Assembly (NCBI RefSeq): GCF_020554845.1
Contig: NZ_JAJCIA010000061.1
Span: 1-13,262, forward strand
Direction of reading: 5' to 3'
DNA from: Blautia faecis
GTDB lineage: Bacteria; Bacillota; Clostridia; Lachnospirales; Lachnospiraceae
Length of the DNA: 13,262 nucleotides
In this document: one piece after another, positions 1 through 5,936 of the stretch
Layout of the letters: each line of letters begins with the position of its first letter
Numbering within the stretch: position 1 is the stretch's first letter
Made by a program: the position numbers and the translations under genes
Notes under the pieces: generated by a model
The model's input: the letters and a program-made list of their open reading frames with translations, nothing else
The model's database searches: none
Told to the model about the DNA's origin: nothing

Positions 1-54
1 GTGAACTTTGTTCACAAAAAACGCCTCGCGGAACGTTACCAGTGAACAGTAACG
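1..54 (-). repeat. Dispersed structured repeat, locus A, left part (cut by window edge)
   Basis: Read on the minus strand, this is the 5' half of the dispersed repeat found whole at 5402-5542, 5799-5934 and 10484-10622. It starts with GTTACTGTTCACTGGTAAC (54 down to 36), continues with the conserved GTTCCGCGAGG core, and reaches the palindrome GTGAAC-AAA-GTTCAC (15-1), where the window ends. The GTTAC/GTAAC arms can pair as a small hairpin. Bases 68-49 on the minus strand resemble the right end of copy B, so two repeat units may meet here. Family membership is seen directly; its mobility and function are unknown. Confidence 0.75.
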
Positions 55-85
55 ATTGCTGTTCACAGTATAGACCGTATTGGAA

Positions 86-150
86 GAAATCATGCGAATG
101 TATGATTTCTGTGCAGTGTGAAGTGCGTTACCAGTCAGGTTGTGAACAGG
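86..150 (+). repeat. Dispersed structured repeat, locus A, 3' half on the opposite strand
   Basis: This segment matches the 3' half of the repeat family. It has the hairpin GAAATCATGC-gaat-GTATGATTTC (86-109), then TGTGCAGTGTGAAG and an end containing GTTACC and GTGAACAGG (up to 150). It lies opposite in orientation to the half repeat at 1-54 and lacks the GTTCCGCGAGG 5' half. It is therefore a partial or rearranged copy. It ends 11 bases before the ribosome binding site of the permease gene, so it would lie in that gene's promoter or leader. No other promoter is clear between 1 and 178. Confidence 0.65.
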
Positions 151-178
151 CTCTAAGGGAAAAGGAGGAACTATATTT

Positions 179-1534
179 ATGAAATTCAGAGTTGAGGGCA
201 TTTATGATGCCAAAAAGCTGGGAATCCCACAGATGCTGATTCTGGGGCTCCAGCATATGTTCGCCATGTTTGGCGCTACCATTCTGGTGCCGATCCTGGT
301 AAACAACTATTTTCACGGCGAGGGCTTATCCATTCAGGTAACCCTGTTCTGTGCCGGATTTGGAACACTTCTGTTCCATGTACTGACTAAGCTGAAGGTA
401 CCTGCATTCCTAGGATCATCATTTGCATTTCTTGGCGGATTTGCCACCGTTGCAGAGCTTGACACCGGAATTTTTGCCAACATGTCTTATGGAGAGAAGC
501 TTCCATATGCATGCGGTGGTGTGTTTGTAGCAGGACTTCTGTATCTGGTACTTGCAATGATCGTTAAGGTAATTGGCGTAAAGCGCGTCATGCGTTATCT
601 GCCTCCGGTTGTAACTGGTCCGATTATTATCTGTATTGGTCTTAGCCTTGCACCGTCTGCAATCAGCAACGCATCCCAGAACTGGATCCTTGCTTTGATC
701 GCACTTGGAACTGTTATTTTCTTCAACATCTGGGGCGTTGGAATGTTCCGTATTATTCCGATTCTGATGGGTATTGTTGTTTCTTATGTGGTTGCCCTGA
801 TCATGAATGCCTTGGGTATGACAAACGCAGATGGAAGTGCTATCCTCAGCTTTGCAGGAGTAGCAAGTGCGCCGATCGTAGGTGTTCCGAAATTCTTCCT
901 CTGCAAATTTAACATTACTGCAATCCTTGCAATGGCACCGATCGCAATTGCTTCCATGATGGAGCACATTGGCGATATTTCTGCTATTTCCGCAACGGTT
1001 GACCGCAATTTCATCGAAGACCCGGGGCTTCACCGTACACTTCTGGGTGACGGACTTGCAACCTCTCTGTCAGCACTGATCGGTGGACCTGCAAATACAA
1101 CTTACGGAGAGAACACCAGTGTTCTTGCTCTGAGCCGTGTTTACGACCCGAAGGTAATCCGTCTGGCTGCTATTTATGCAGTTATCCTCAGCTTTATCCC
1201 GAAGATGGCTGAGGTGATTAGTTCCCTTCCGTCTGCGATCATCGGTGGTATCAGTTTTATTCTTTATGGAATGATCTCTGCTGTTGGTGTCCGTAATGTA
1301 GTTGAGAACAAAGTAGACCTGACACGTTCTCGTAACCTGGTTATTACAGCGGTTATCCTGGTTTGTGGTCTTGGCATTTCCGATGGACTTACATTTACCA
1401 TCGCAGGCGCACATATTACTCTTACAGGACTTGCACTTGCTGCAATTGTAGGAATCCTGCTGAACGCCGTTCTTCCGGGAAATGACTATGTGTTTGAGAC
1501 TGCAAAGAAGAAAGAGGAGATGGAAGACGACTGA
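179..1534 (+). CDS. uraA: Uracil/xanthine permease of the NCS2 (UraA-like) family
   Basis: This 451-residue integral membrane protein imports a nucleobase, most likely uracil, for pyrimidine salvage, probably by proton symport as in the NCS2/NAT family. Family marks are the QH pair at residues 25-26 in the first helix, the EHIGD motif at 262-266, and the signature GGPANTTYGEN at 302-312 with the substrate-binding Glu311. The NTTYGEN form is typical of uracil carriers; xanthine carriers differ there. E. coli UraA has EHVGH at the first site, and its second His, a ligand-contacting residue, is Asp266 here, so the exact substrate is uncertain. The length is normal for the family. The start is set by AAAGGAGG at 161-168, ten bases before the ATG. 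The C-terminus is a charged cytoplasmic tail. The gene stands alone and no pyrimidine attenuator is seen upstream. Confidence 0.9.
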   Translation: MKFRVEGIYDAKKLGIPQMLILGLQHMFAMFGATILVPILVNNYFHGEGLSIQVTLFCAGFGTLLFHVLTKLKVPAFLGSSFAFLGGFATVAELDTGIFANMSYGEKLPYACGGVFVAGLLYLVLAMIVKVIGVKRVMRYLPPVVTGPIIICIGLSLAPSAISNASQNWILALIALGTVIFFNIWGVGMFRIIPILMGIVVSYVVALIMNALGMTNADGSAILSFAGVASAPIVGVPKFFLCKFNITAILAMAPIAIASMMEHIGDISAISATVDRNFIEDPGLHRTLLGDGLATSLSALIGGPANTTYGENTSVLALSRVYDPKVIRLAAIYAVILSFIPKMAEVISSLPSAIIGGISFILYGMISAVGVRNVVENKVDLTRSRNLVITAVILVCGLGISDGLTFTIAGAHITLTGLALAAIVGILLNAVLPGNDYVFETAKKKEEMEDD

Positions 1535-1597
1535 TCCGGCTGGCTTTCCTATATGGTGATGCTGCCGGAAGGTGAAATGTCTGTTTAGCTGATATAT

Positions 1598-1691
1598 AAA
1601 AAGAACTCGATTCAAAGTAAATAAATGCGGGAGTCTTTTTCAAAGAGGCTCTAAGTACATTTATTTGCCATGTATGAATCGAGTTCTTTTT
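1598..1691. terminator. Long bidirectional terminator hairpin between convergent genes
   Basis: A perfect 17-bp stem pairs 1598-1614 (AAAAAGAACTCGATTCA) with 1675-1691. A second stem (1617-1627 with 1658-1668) lies inside it, and a weak inner stem sits around 1632-1650. The plus strand leaves a run of six T after the stem, and the minus strand leaves five. It can therefore end transcription from the permease (+) and from the TPM-gene operon (-). At 94 bases with nested arms it is longer than a usual intrinsic terminator. Confidence 0.85.
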
Positions 1692-1697
1692 TATGTT

Positions 1698-1730
1698 GTA
1701 ATAGGAAATGCTGTTGGAATTTCCTATTAC
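1698..1730. other. Perfect 12-bp inverted repeat (hairpin)
   Basis: GTAATAGGAAAT (1698-1709) is repeated inverted at 1719-1730 with a 9-base loop. It is the middle of three consecutive hairpins in the 278-base convergent gap. It has no T-tract, so it may be an RNA 3'-end stabiliser or processing signal for the minus-strand operon rather than a terminator. The structure is seen; the role is inference. Confidence 0.6.
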
Positions 1731-1733
1731 CAG

Positions 1734-1798
1734 GCAGAATCGCACTGCGGCGGAAGGGGAGGTGTCGTTCGAGGCGACCTGCCGCAGTGCAATTCTGC
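1734..1798 (-). other. Strong GC-rich hairpin just downstream of the TPM gene
   Basis: An 18-bp stem pairs 1734-1751 with 1781-1798. The single imperfect position is a G-U pair when read on the minus strand and an A-C clash on the plus strand, so the structure fits minus-strand RNA. It starts 15 bases after the stop codon of the TPM gene. No U-tract follows, so termination probably waits for the hairpin at 1598-1691. It could protect the 3' end of the operon mRNA. Confidence 0.6.
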
Positions 1799-1812
1799 AA
1801 GAAGGAATCTTT

Positions 1813-2703
1813 TTAGAAGCTTCCGCCTGTACCTCCGTGATCGCTGTCTGAGCCGCCGGAGGAACTGTCACTATCCTTCGGTTTCGCTGTTTTGGTAACT
1901 GTGTGATACAGGAAAATATCGTTTGATCTTGTCAGTGCCATACTTCCCTGGCGCACATAATCCACTGCGCTGTCCTGTGTCCGTACGCTTTTCAGCTGGG
2001 CTCTCATGCCCATGGTGCACAGAAACGCAAGCACAAGACCGATTCCCAGGGAAATGAGAATCCATATGGGAGAAAAGGGCTCTGTATAAGGCTCCCCGTT
2101 AGCAGCCATTTCCAACAGATCCTGACACAGATCTGCGTAGGTATCGAAAGCGCCGTAGAAGTTTTCATCCTTTAACAGAGGCTCTACATTTTCCTTCAGA
2201 TAAGCAAGTCCGTCATCGTTAAACGCAGTCATACCATATCCGTGGGTGGTAATGTGCCATTCACGGTCGCCAATGCTGACCATGAACAGGATTCCGTCGT
2301 GGTTTTCGCCGGTTCCGTATCCATTCTCATCGAAGAAATGGTCTGTAAAGAAGTTCATCTCATTGCCTTCTTTAGACTCTACTGTGGCAACTGCCACTTC
2401 CAGGTTGTATTCCCCGGTGATGGCTTCCAGCTTATCCAGAAGCTGGGATTCTTCCTCATCTGTGAGAAGATCTGCCTCGTCCAGGACAAGGGAAAATTCG
2501 GAGGCTGCAAAGTCCTGATAAGAGTCATCTTCCTCGCTGTCGGATCCGCCAAAGCTGTTGGAAGCTGCGGCCTGTACCGTAACAGCTCCCGTACCTGGCA
2601 AAGCAGTATTAAAAAGCGCATCTGTGCCTGGAATAACTGCACTGAAAAGGCTTCCTGCTCCCAGCGCTGCCGCCAGAATAATTCCAAATGATTGTTTTTT
2701 CAT
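1813..2703 (-). CDS. TPM-domain membrane protein (YdjH/YgcG-like), last gene of the operon
   Basis: This 296-residue protein has an N-terminal secretion signal or anchor (residues 1-23) and a short acidic linker. A TPM domain (TLP18.3/Psb32/MOLO-1 fold) follows at about 70-205, with the family-like stretches LDEADLLTDEEE near 74-85 and NHDGILFMVSIGDREWHI near 134-151. One transmembrane helix lies at about 210-230, then a cytoplasmic region, and the tail ends in a Ser/Gly/Asp run closing with GGSF. Such Gly/Ser tails are common in YgcG-type proteins. The domain would sit outside the membrane. AAGGAGG eight bases before the ATG fixes the start, 13 bases after the preceding gene, so the two are co-transcribed. 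In B. subtilis the homologous family member YdjH is encoded with pspA, ydjG and ydjI. The molecular function of the TPM domain is not settled. Confidence 0.85.
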   Translation of the reverse strand: MKKQSFGIILAAALGAGSLFSAVIPGTDALFNTALPGTGAVTVQAAASNSFGGSDSEEDDSYQDFAASEFSLVLDEADLLTDEEESQLLDKLEAITGEYNLEVAVATVESKEGNEMNFFTDHFFDENGYGTGENHDGILFMVSIGDREWHITTHGYGMTAFNDDGLAYLKENVEPLLKDENFYGAFDTYADLCQDLLEMAANGEPYTEPFSPIWILISLGIGLVLAFLCTMGMRAQLKSVRTQDSAVDYVRQGSMALTRSNDIFLYHTVTKTAKPKDSDSSSGGSDSDHGGTGGSF

Positions 2704-2716
2704 GGCATGTTCCTCC

Positions 2717-3805
2717 TTAACAAAATGTGTGAATCAGCCATGCAATGGCGTAAGCAGCAACGGAAAAACCTGCAGTAAGTCCAAGGAACCATTTAGTGAA
2801 AATACCTTTATCTACAGGCAGATTTCCTACAAATTTACCAGTCTGTCCGTTCATGCCGAACAGATAGTGGTTGCCCTTCCAGGTGGTGGAAAGGAGCCAT
2901 ACTGGGAAAAGGGCATAGTGGGTTTTACCGCCTTTTAACTGAATGCGGGTATCTTCAGGGGTAACGCTGTCATAACCGATGACCGTATCGCGAAAAGCAT
3001 CCTCAGCGGCTTTTCTTACACGCTGGTTAGCGCGCTCAGCAGATTCTTCTGCGGATACATCATATTTGTCCGCAACGTATCCTGCCAGGTAAGGAGTAGC
3101 AAAGTCCACAGCCTCAGAAATTACGTAAGGCTCCAGAGACTCTGTTAAATCATTGTCAATTTTGGAAGAACCGTCTACCGGAATCTGGTCGAACCCGATG
3201 TTTCCAGCACGGAAAACAGAGTAATGGCTGGTTTCCGTGTAATCATAGTCGCTGTCACTCCAGAAACGGGTCTTGGTAGCATGATAGCGGATATCTGCAG
3301 AGGCATCGGTGTCAAAAAGCCAGAAAGGCACATAGACACCTTTGATCTCATCAATGTGGTTTTCCTTTTTAAATACTTTGGGTAAAAGGATCTTGCCGTG
3401 AAGATGTTTGGTCAGACCTTCTTTGGCTGCCTTTTTGTCCAGCTTAAACGGAATGATAAAATCCGGACGCAGGGTACCGGAAAATTTGCCTGACATTACT
3501 ACCGGATTGCCGCAGAATGGGCAGGAGGAAGCACCTGTGCTTTCATCGGCAACGATTTCTCCGCCGCAGGACTGGCATATGTAAACGGACATTCCGCTGG
3601 CTTCATCTTCCTTCCAGGAGTTGTCTGAAGCACTTTCCCAGTTCAATTCATCAGATTGCTGGTTAGCTGCTGCTTCGTTAAATTCTTTGACGGTTTCCAT
3701 ATCAAATTCAGTGTCACAGTAAGGACATTTCATTTTCTGGAGCTTACTGTTGAATTCGATTGCTCCGCCGCAGCAGGGGCATTTATATTCAAGTAAATCG
3801 GACAT
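2717..3805 (-). CDS. Double zinc-ribbon membrane protein (YdjG-like)
   Basis: This 362-residue protein begins with two zinc ribbons: Cys9/Cys12 with Cys27/Cys30, and Cys77/Cys80 with Cys95/Cys98. An acidic spacer (40-70) lies between them. A mixed alpha/beta region rich in aromatic residues follows, including VYVPFWLF near 157-164 and HYALFPVWLLSTTW near 296-309. A single C-terminal transmembrane helix (about 337-358) anchors it, so the bulk should face the cytoplasm. Automated annotation often calls such proteins TFIIB-type zinc ribbon proteins, but nothing here suggests a transcription role. The closest known arrangement is B. subtilis YdjG, part of the membrane assembly that recruits PspA. 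The start has AAAGGAG seven bases upstream, and the gene lies 26 bases after the SPFH gene, in one operon. Confidence 0.82.
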   Translation of the reverse strand: MSDLLEYKCPCCGGAIEFNSKLQKMKCPYCDTEFDMETVKEFNEAAANQQSDELNWESASDNSWKEDEASGMSVYICQSCGGEIVADESTGASSCPFCGNPVVMSGKFSGTLRPDFIIPFKLDKKAAKEGLTKHLHGKILLPKVFKKENHIDEIKGVYVPFWLFDTDASADIRYHATKTRFWSDSDYDYTETSHYSVFRAGNIGFDQIPVDGSSKIDNDLTESLEPYVISEAVDFATPYLAGYVADKYDVSAEESAERANQRVRKAAEDAFRDTVIGYDSVTPEDTRIQLKGGKTHYALFPVWLLSTTWKGNHYLFGMNGQTGKFVGNLPVDKGIFTKWFLGLTAGFSVAAYAIAWLIHTFC

Positions 3806-3831
3806 AGTTCATCTCCTTTTATGCTGCTTTT

Positions 3832-5205
3832 TTACTGGGTATCGTTTTCATTAAATGGATCGCCACAGTTCGGACAGAATTTCGGTGGATTGGTTGGATC
3901 TTCCGGTTCCCAGCCGCACTTGTCACAGCGGTACCGAGGCTTCATAGCCGGTTTCGGAGAACCGCAGTTGGTGCAGAATTTGCCTGTATTTACAGCGCCG
4001 CAGGAACAGGTCCAGCTTGCATTTGCTGCAGGTGTCTGAGGCTTTTTCGCGCCGCATTCCGGGCAGAAATTACCGGAAACCATAGCACCGCAGGAGCATT
4101 TCCACTGGTCAGCTGCCGGAGCAGAACCGCCTGCCTGAGCCTGGGATACGGCCGGATTTGGCTGTGGTTGTGCCATCTGCTGTGCCTGAGCTGTCTGCTG
4201 CTGTCCCATAGCGTAAAGATTCTGTGCGTTAAAACCGCCAGTCATGCCTGCCATATTCATGCCCATGAAACCGGTCATGGCACCGCCAGCGTTGCCTGCT
4301 GCTGTCTTCATGGCGTCTGCCTGTGCTCCTGCAAGAGTAGCGGCTGCCATGGCAGGATTGCGGAGGATAGCCATACGCTGAGCTTCTTTGATCATCTGGG
4401 CATCTTCCTCAGGAAGAGTGATCGGATTCATGGCAACAGATACGATCACGAGACCACGAAGCTGACTCCATTTCTGGGTGAGAGCCTGGTTCATGGCATC
4501 ACAGAGCTCCATTGCATGAGCCGGAAGTGCGCTTGGACGGATTCCCTGCTGGGAAATGCTGGCAAATGCCGGCTGAAGAGCTGAGATAAATTCTGTTTTC
4601 AGCTGTCCCTCGATCTGCTCTCTGTCGTACTGCTGTTCAAAGTTTCCGCAGACGTTGGAATAGAAGAGAAGCGGGTCTGCAATGCGGTAGGAATAAACAC
4701 CGCTGCAGCGGACAGAAACATCAATGTCCAGTCCGATGTTCTGGTCTACAACACGGAATGGAATCGGGTTCGGAGTTCCGAATTTATTGTCCACCAGTTC
4801 TTTGGTATTGAAATAGTAAACACGCTGGTCTTTGCCAGTGTCACCGCCGAATGTGAAACGCTTGCCAATAGTGTGGAAAGTGTTCATGATGGCGTCGCCC
4901 AGATTTCCGGAGAAAATACTTGGCTCGGTAGAAGCATCGTAGGTGTATTCGCCTGGCTCTGCGCAGATATCAACGATCTTGCCCTGCTCTACGATCATCA
5001 TACACTGTCCGTCTGCGACTGCGATTCCGGATCCGGTGGTGATAATGTTGTCGCTTCCCTTGGTATTGGAGGAACGTTTGGATGTGCGCTTCTGCCCCTT
5101 TACTGCCAGAACGTCATTGTCGATGGCATCACAGTAGAAAAATTCTTTCCACTGATCTGCAAGTGTACCGCCTGCGGCGCCAAGTGCTGCTTTAATAAGT
5201 CCCAT
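3832..5205 (-). CDS. SPFH-domain protein with three C-terminal zinc ribbons (YdjI-like)
   Basis: This is the first gene of the operon, with 457 residues. An SPFH (stomatin/prohibitin/flotillin) region spans about 25-290. A Met/Gly/Ala/Gln-rich flexible stretch (about 285-365) follows, then three zinc ribbons with cysteines at 370/372/381/384, 400/402/411/414 and 427/430/444/447. No transmembrane helix is visible, so membrane contact would be peripheral or through the two partner proteins. Some databases label this family 'virion core protein' by distant similarity; that name carries no functional weight. In B. subtilis YdjI is needed to bring PspA to the membrane. I place the start at the ATG at 5205-5203, which has AAAGGAG about eight bases upstream. 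An ATG ten codons earlier lacks such a site and would overlap the operator-like palindrome. Co-transcription with the next two genes is inferred from the short gaps. Confidence 0.85.
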   Translation of the reverse strand: MGLIKAALGAAGGTLADQWKEFFYCDAIDNDVLAVKGQKRTSKRSSNTKGSDNIITTGSGIAVADGQCMMIVEQGKIVDICAEPGEYTYDASTEPSIFSGNLGDAIMNTFHTIGKRFTFGGDTGKDQRVYYFNTKELVDNKFGTPNPIPFRVVDQNIGLDIDVSVRCSGVYSYRIADPLLFYSNVCGNFEQQYDREQIEGQLKTEFISALQPAFASISQQGIRPSALPAHAMELCDAMNQALTQKWSQLRGLVIVSVAMNPITLPEEDAQMIKEAQRMAILRNPAMAAATLAGAQADAMKTAAGNAGGAMTGFMGMNMAGMTGGFNAQNLYAMGQQQTAQAQQMAQPQPNPAVSQAQAGGSAPAADQWKCSCGAMVSGNFCPECGAKKPQTPAANASWTCSCGAVNTGKFCTNCGSPKPAMKPRYRCDKCGWEPEDPTNPPKFCPNCGDPFNENDTQ

Positions 5206-5223
5206 ATTGTAACTCCTTTCTTT

Positions 5224-5235
5224 TTGACCGGTCAA
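5224..5235. promoter_or_regulatory. Perfect 12-bp palindrome, candidate operator
   Basis: TTGACCGGTCAA is a perfect palindrome. It lies just downstream of the predicted -10 box and upstream of the ribosome binding site of the SPFH gene. That position suits a repressor site at or just after the transcription start. No regulator gene is adjacent and I do not assign a regulator family. Confidence 0.5.
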
Positions 5236-5246
5236 TGACTGGAAAA

Positions 5247-5276
5247 ATTATGTAAACGAATGCCACCTGATGCCAA
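5247..5276 (-). promoter_or_regulatory. Promoter of the SPFH/zinc-ribbon/TPM operon
   Basis: Read on the minus strand, TTGGCA (5276-5271) and CATAAT (5252-5247) are separated by 18 bases, each matching the sigma-A consensus at five of six positions. Transcription would start near 5240, about 35 bases before the chosen start codon. Confidence 0.65.
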
Positions 5277-5294
5277 TAGCAGGAGTGCATTGGC
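5272..5294. promoter_or_regulatory. Inverted repeat overlapping the -35 box
   Basis: GCCAAT (5272-5277) and ATTGGC (5289-5294) form a 6-bp inverted repeat with an 11-base spacer that overlaps the -35 element of the operon promoter. It could be a second regulator site. The arms are short, so this is only suggestive. Confidence 0.35.
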
Positions 5295-5401
5295 GCAGAA
5301 ACCATGGATTTCATATCTGGTGGTGCCTGTGTGAGCAGACATAGTGGTTTCGTTAATTTGTACAGTTATTGTCCGAAAATGATTTTATTAATTATTCTAC
5401 A

Positions 5402-5542
5402 TAACGATTCAGCAGACATTATTCCGCGAGGTGTTTTTGTGAACGAAGTTCACAGAAAAAACGAGAAATGCGGCGCGAAATCGTATAAAACATGATTTCT
5501 GTGTATCCAGAAGGATATCACTGTGAATGTGCGGAATCGTTA
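5402..5542 (+). repeat. Dispersed structured repeat, copy B
   Basis: This is a complete copy of 141 bases bounded by the perfect 9-bp inverted pair TAACGATTC (5402-5410) and GAATCGTTA (5534-5542). Inside are ATTCCGCGAGGTG (5421-5432), the perfect palindrome TGTGAAC-GAA-GTTCACA (5438-5454), the GCGGCGCGAAATC core shared with copy D, and an imperfect hairpin ending in ATGATTTCTGTG. It carries no reading frame of its own, so if mobile it would depend on another element's enzyme. The rest of the 5206-5936 gap (about 5295-5400 and 5543-5706) shows nothing I can assign. Confidence 0.8.
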
Positions 5543-5706
5543 CTACTCTACTATAAATTTTATCTGATTTTGTCTGAAAAAACAACCTATATGTGATAAA
5601 TGACTGGTTTTCGTGACAATAAGACATAGATACTATCTGATTTGCAGTAAATAGGAATTGTATACCAGCCATTTGATGACAAAAAAATGTTTGGAATGCC
5701 GGAATA

Positions 5707-5749
5707 ACAAAAATCTGCAGCCTATATATTATAGTACTGCAGATTTTGT
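5707..5749 (-). terminator. Terminator downstream of the CapA-like gene
   Basis: AAAATCTGCAG (5710-5720) pairs with CTGCAGATTTT (5737-5747), and the loop can extend the stem with CTAT/ATAG. Read on the minus strand, the 3' arm runs into a T-rich stretch ending TTTTTGTTATT. It would end a transcript leaving the CapA-like gene after crossing repeat C. It can also fold on the plus strand, with a shorter T-run. Confidence 0.65.
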
Positions 5750-5798
5750 CATTAGTAATATTGAACCTGGTATGGGGCGTAATTTATTTTTGGTTCTG

Positions 5799-5934
5799 CT
5801 AACTCTGTTCACAGAAACGCTCTTCGTAATGCATAGAAATCATGCATTCGCATGATTTCGCGTCAAAGGTTTCGGGTTTTGTATGAACTTTGTTCACACA
5901 AACACCTCGCGGAACGTTACCGGTGAACAGTGAC
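5799..5934 (-). repeat. Dispersed structured repeat, copy C (inverted)
   Basis: This complete copy is on the minus strand. It starts at 5934 with CACTGTTCACCGGTAACG, continues with TTCCGCGAGGTG and TGAAC-AAA-GTTCA, and contains the perfect hairpin GAAATCATGC-gaat-GCATGATTTC (5864-5841). It ends near 5799 with CTGTGAACAGAGTTAG. The first repeat base lies two bases beyond the stop codon of the CapA-like gene, so the repeat is transcribed as that gene's 3' untranslated region. Copy B lies 256 bases away in the opposite orientation. Confidence 0.8.
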
Positions 5935-5936
5935 AT

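Noticed and set aside
1..178. PyrR-type attenuator upstream of the uracil permease
   Set aside because: I see no anti-terminator/terminator pair or PyrR-binding loop; the region is made of the dispersed repeat.
419..1033. Long minus-strand open frame inside the permease gene
   Set aside because: The product is Cys/Asn/Thr/His-rich with no domain or ribosome binding site, and the plus strand clearly encodes a conserved permease.
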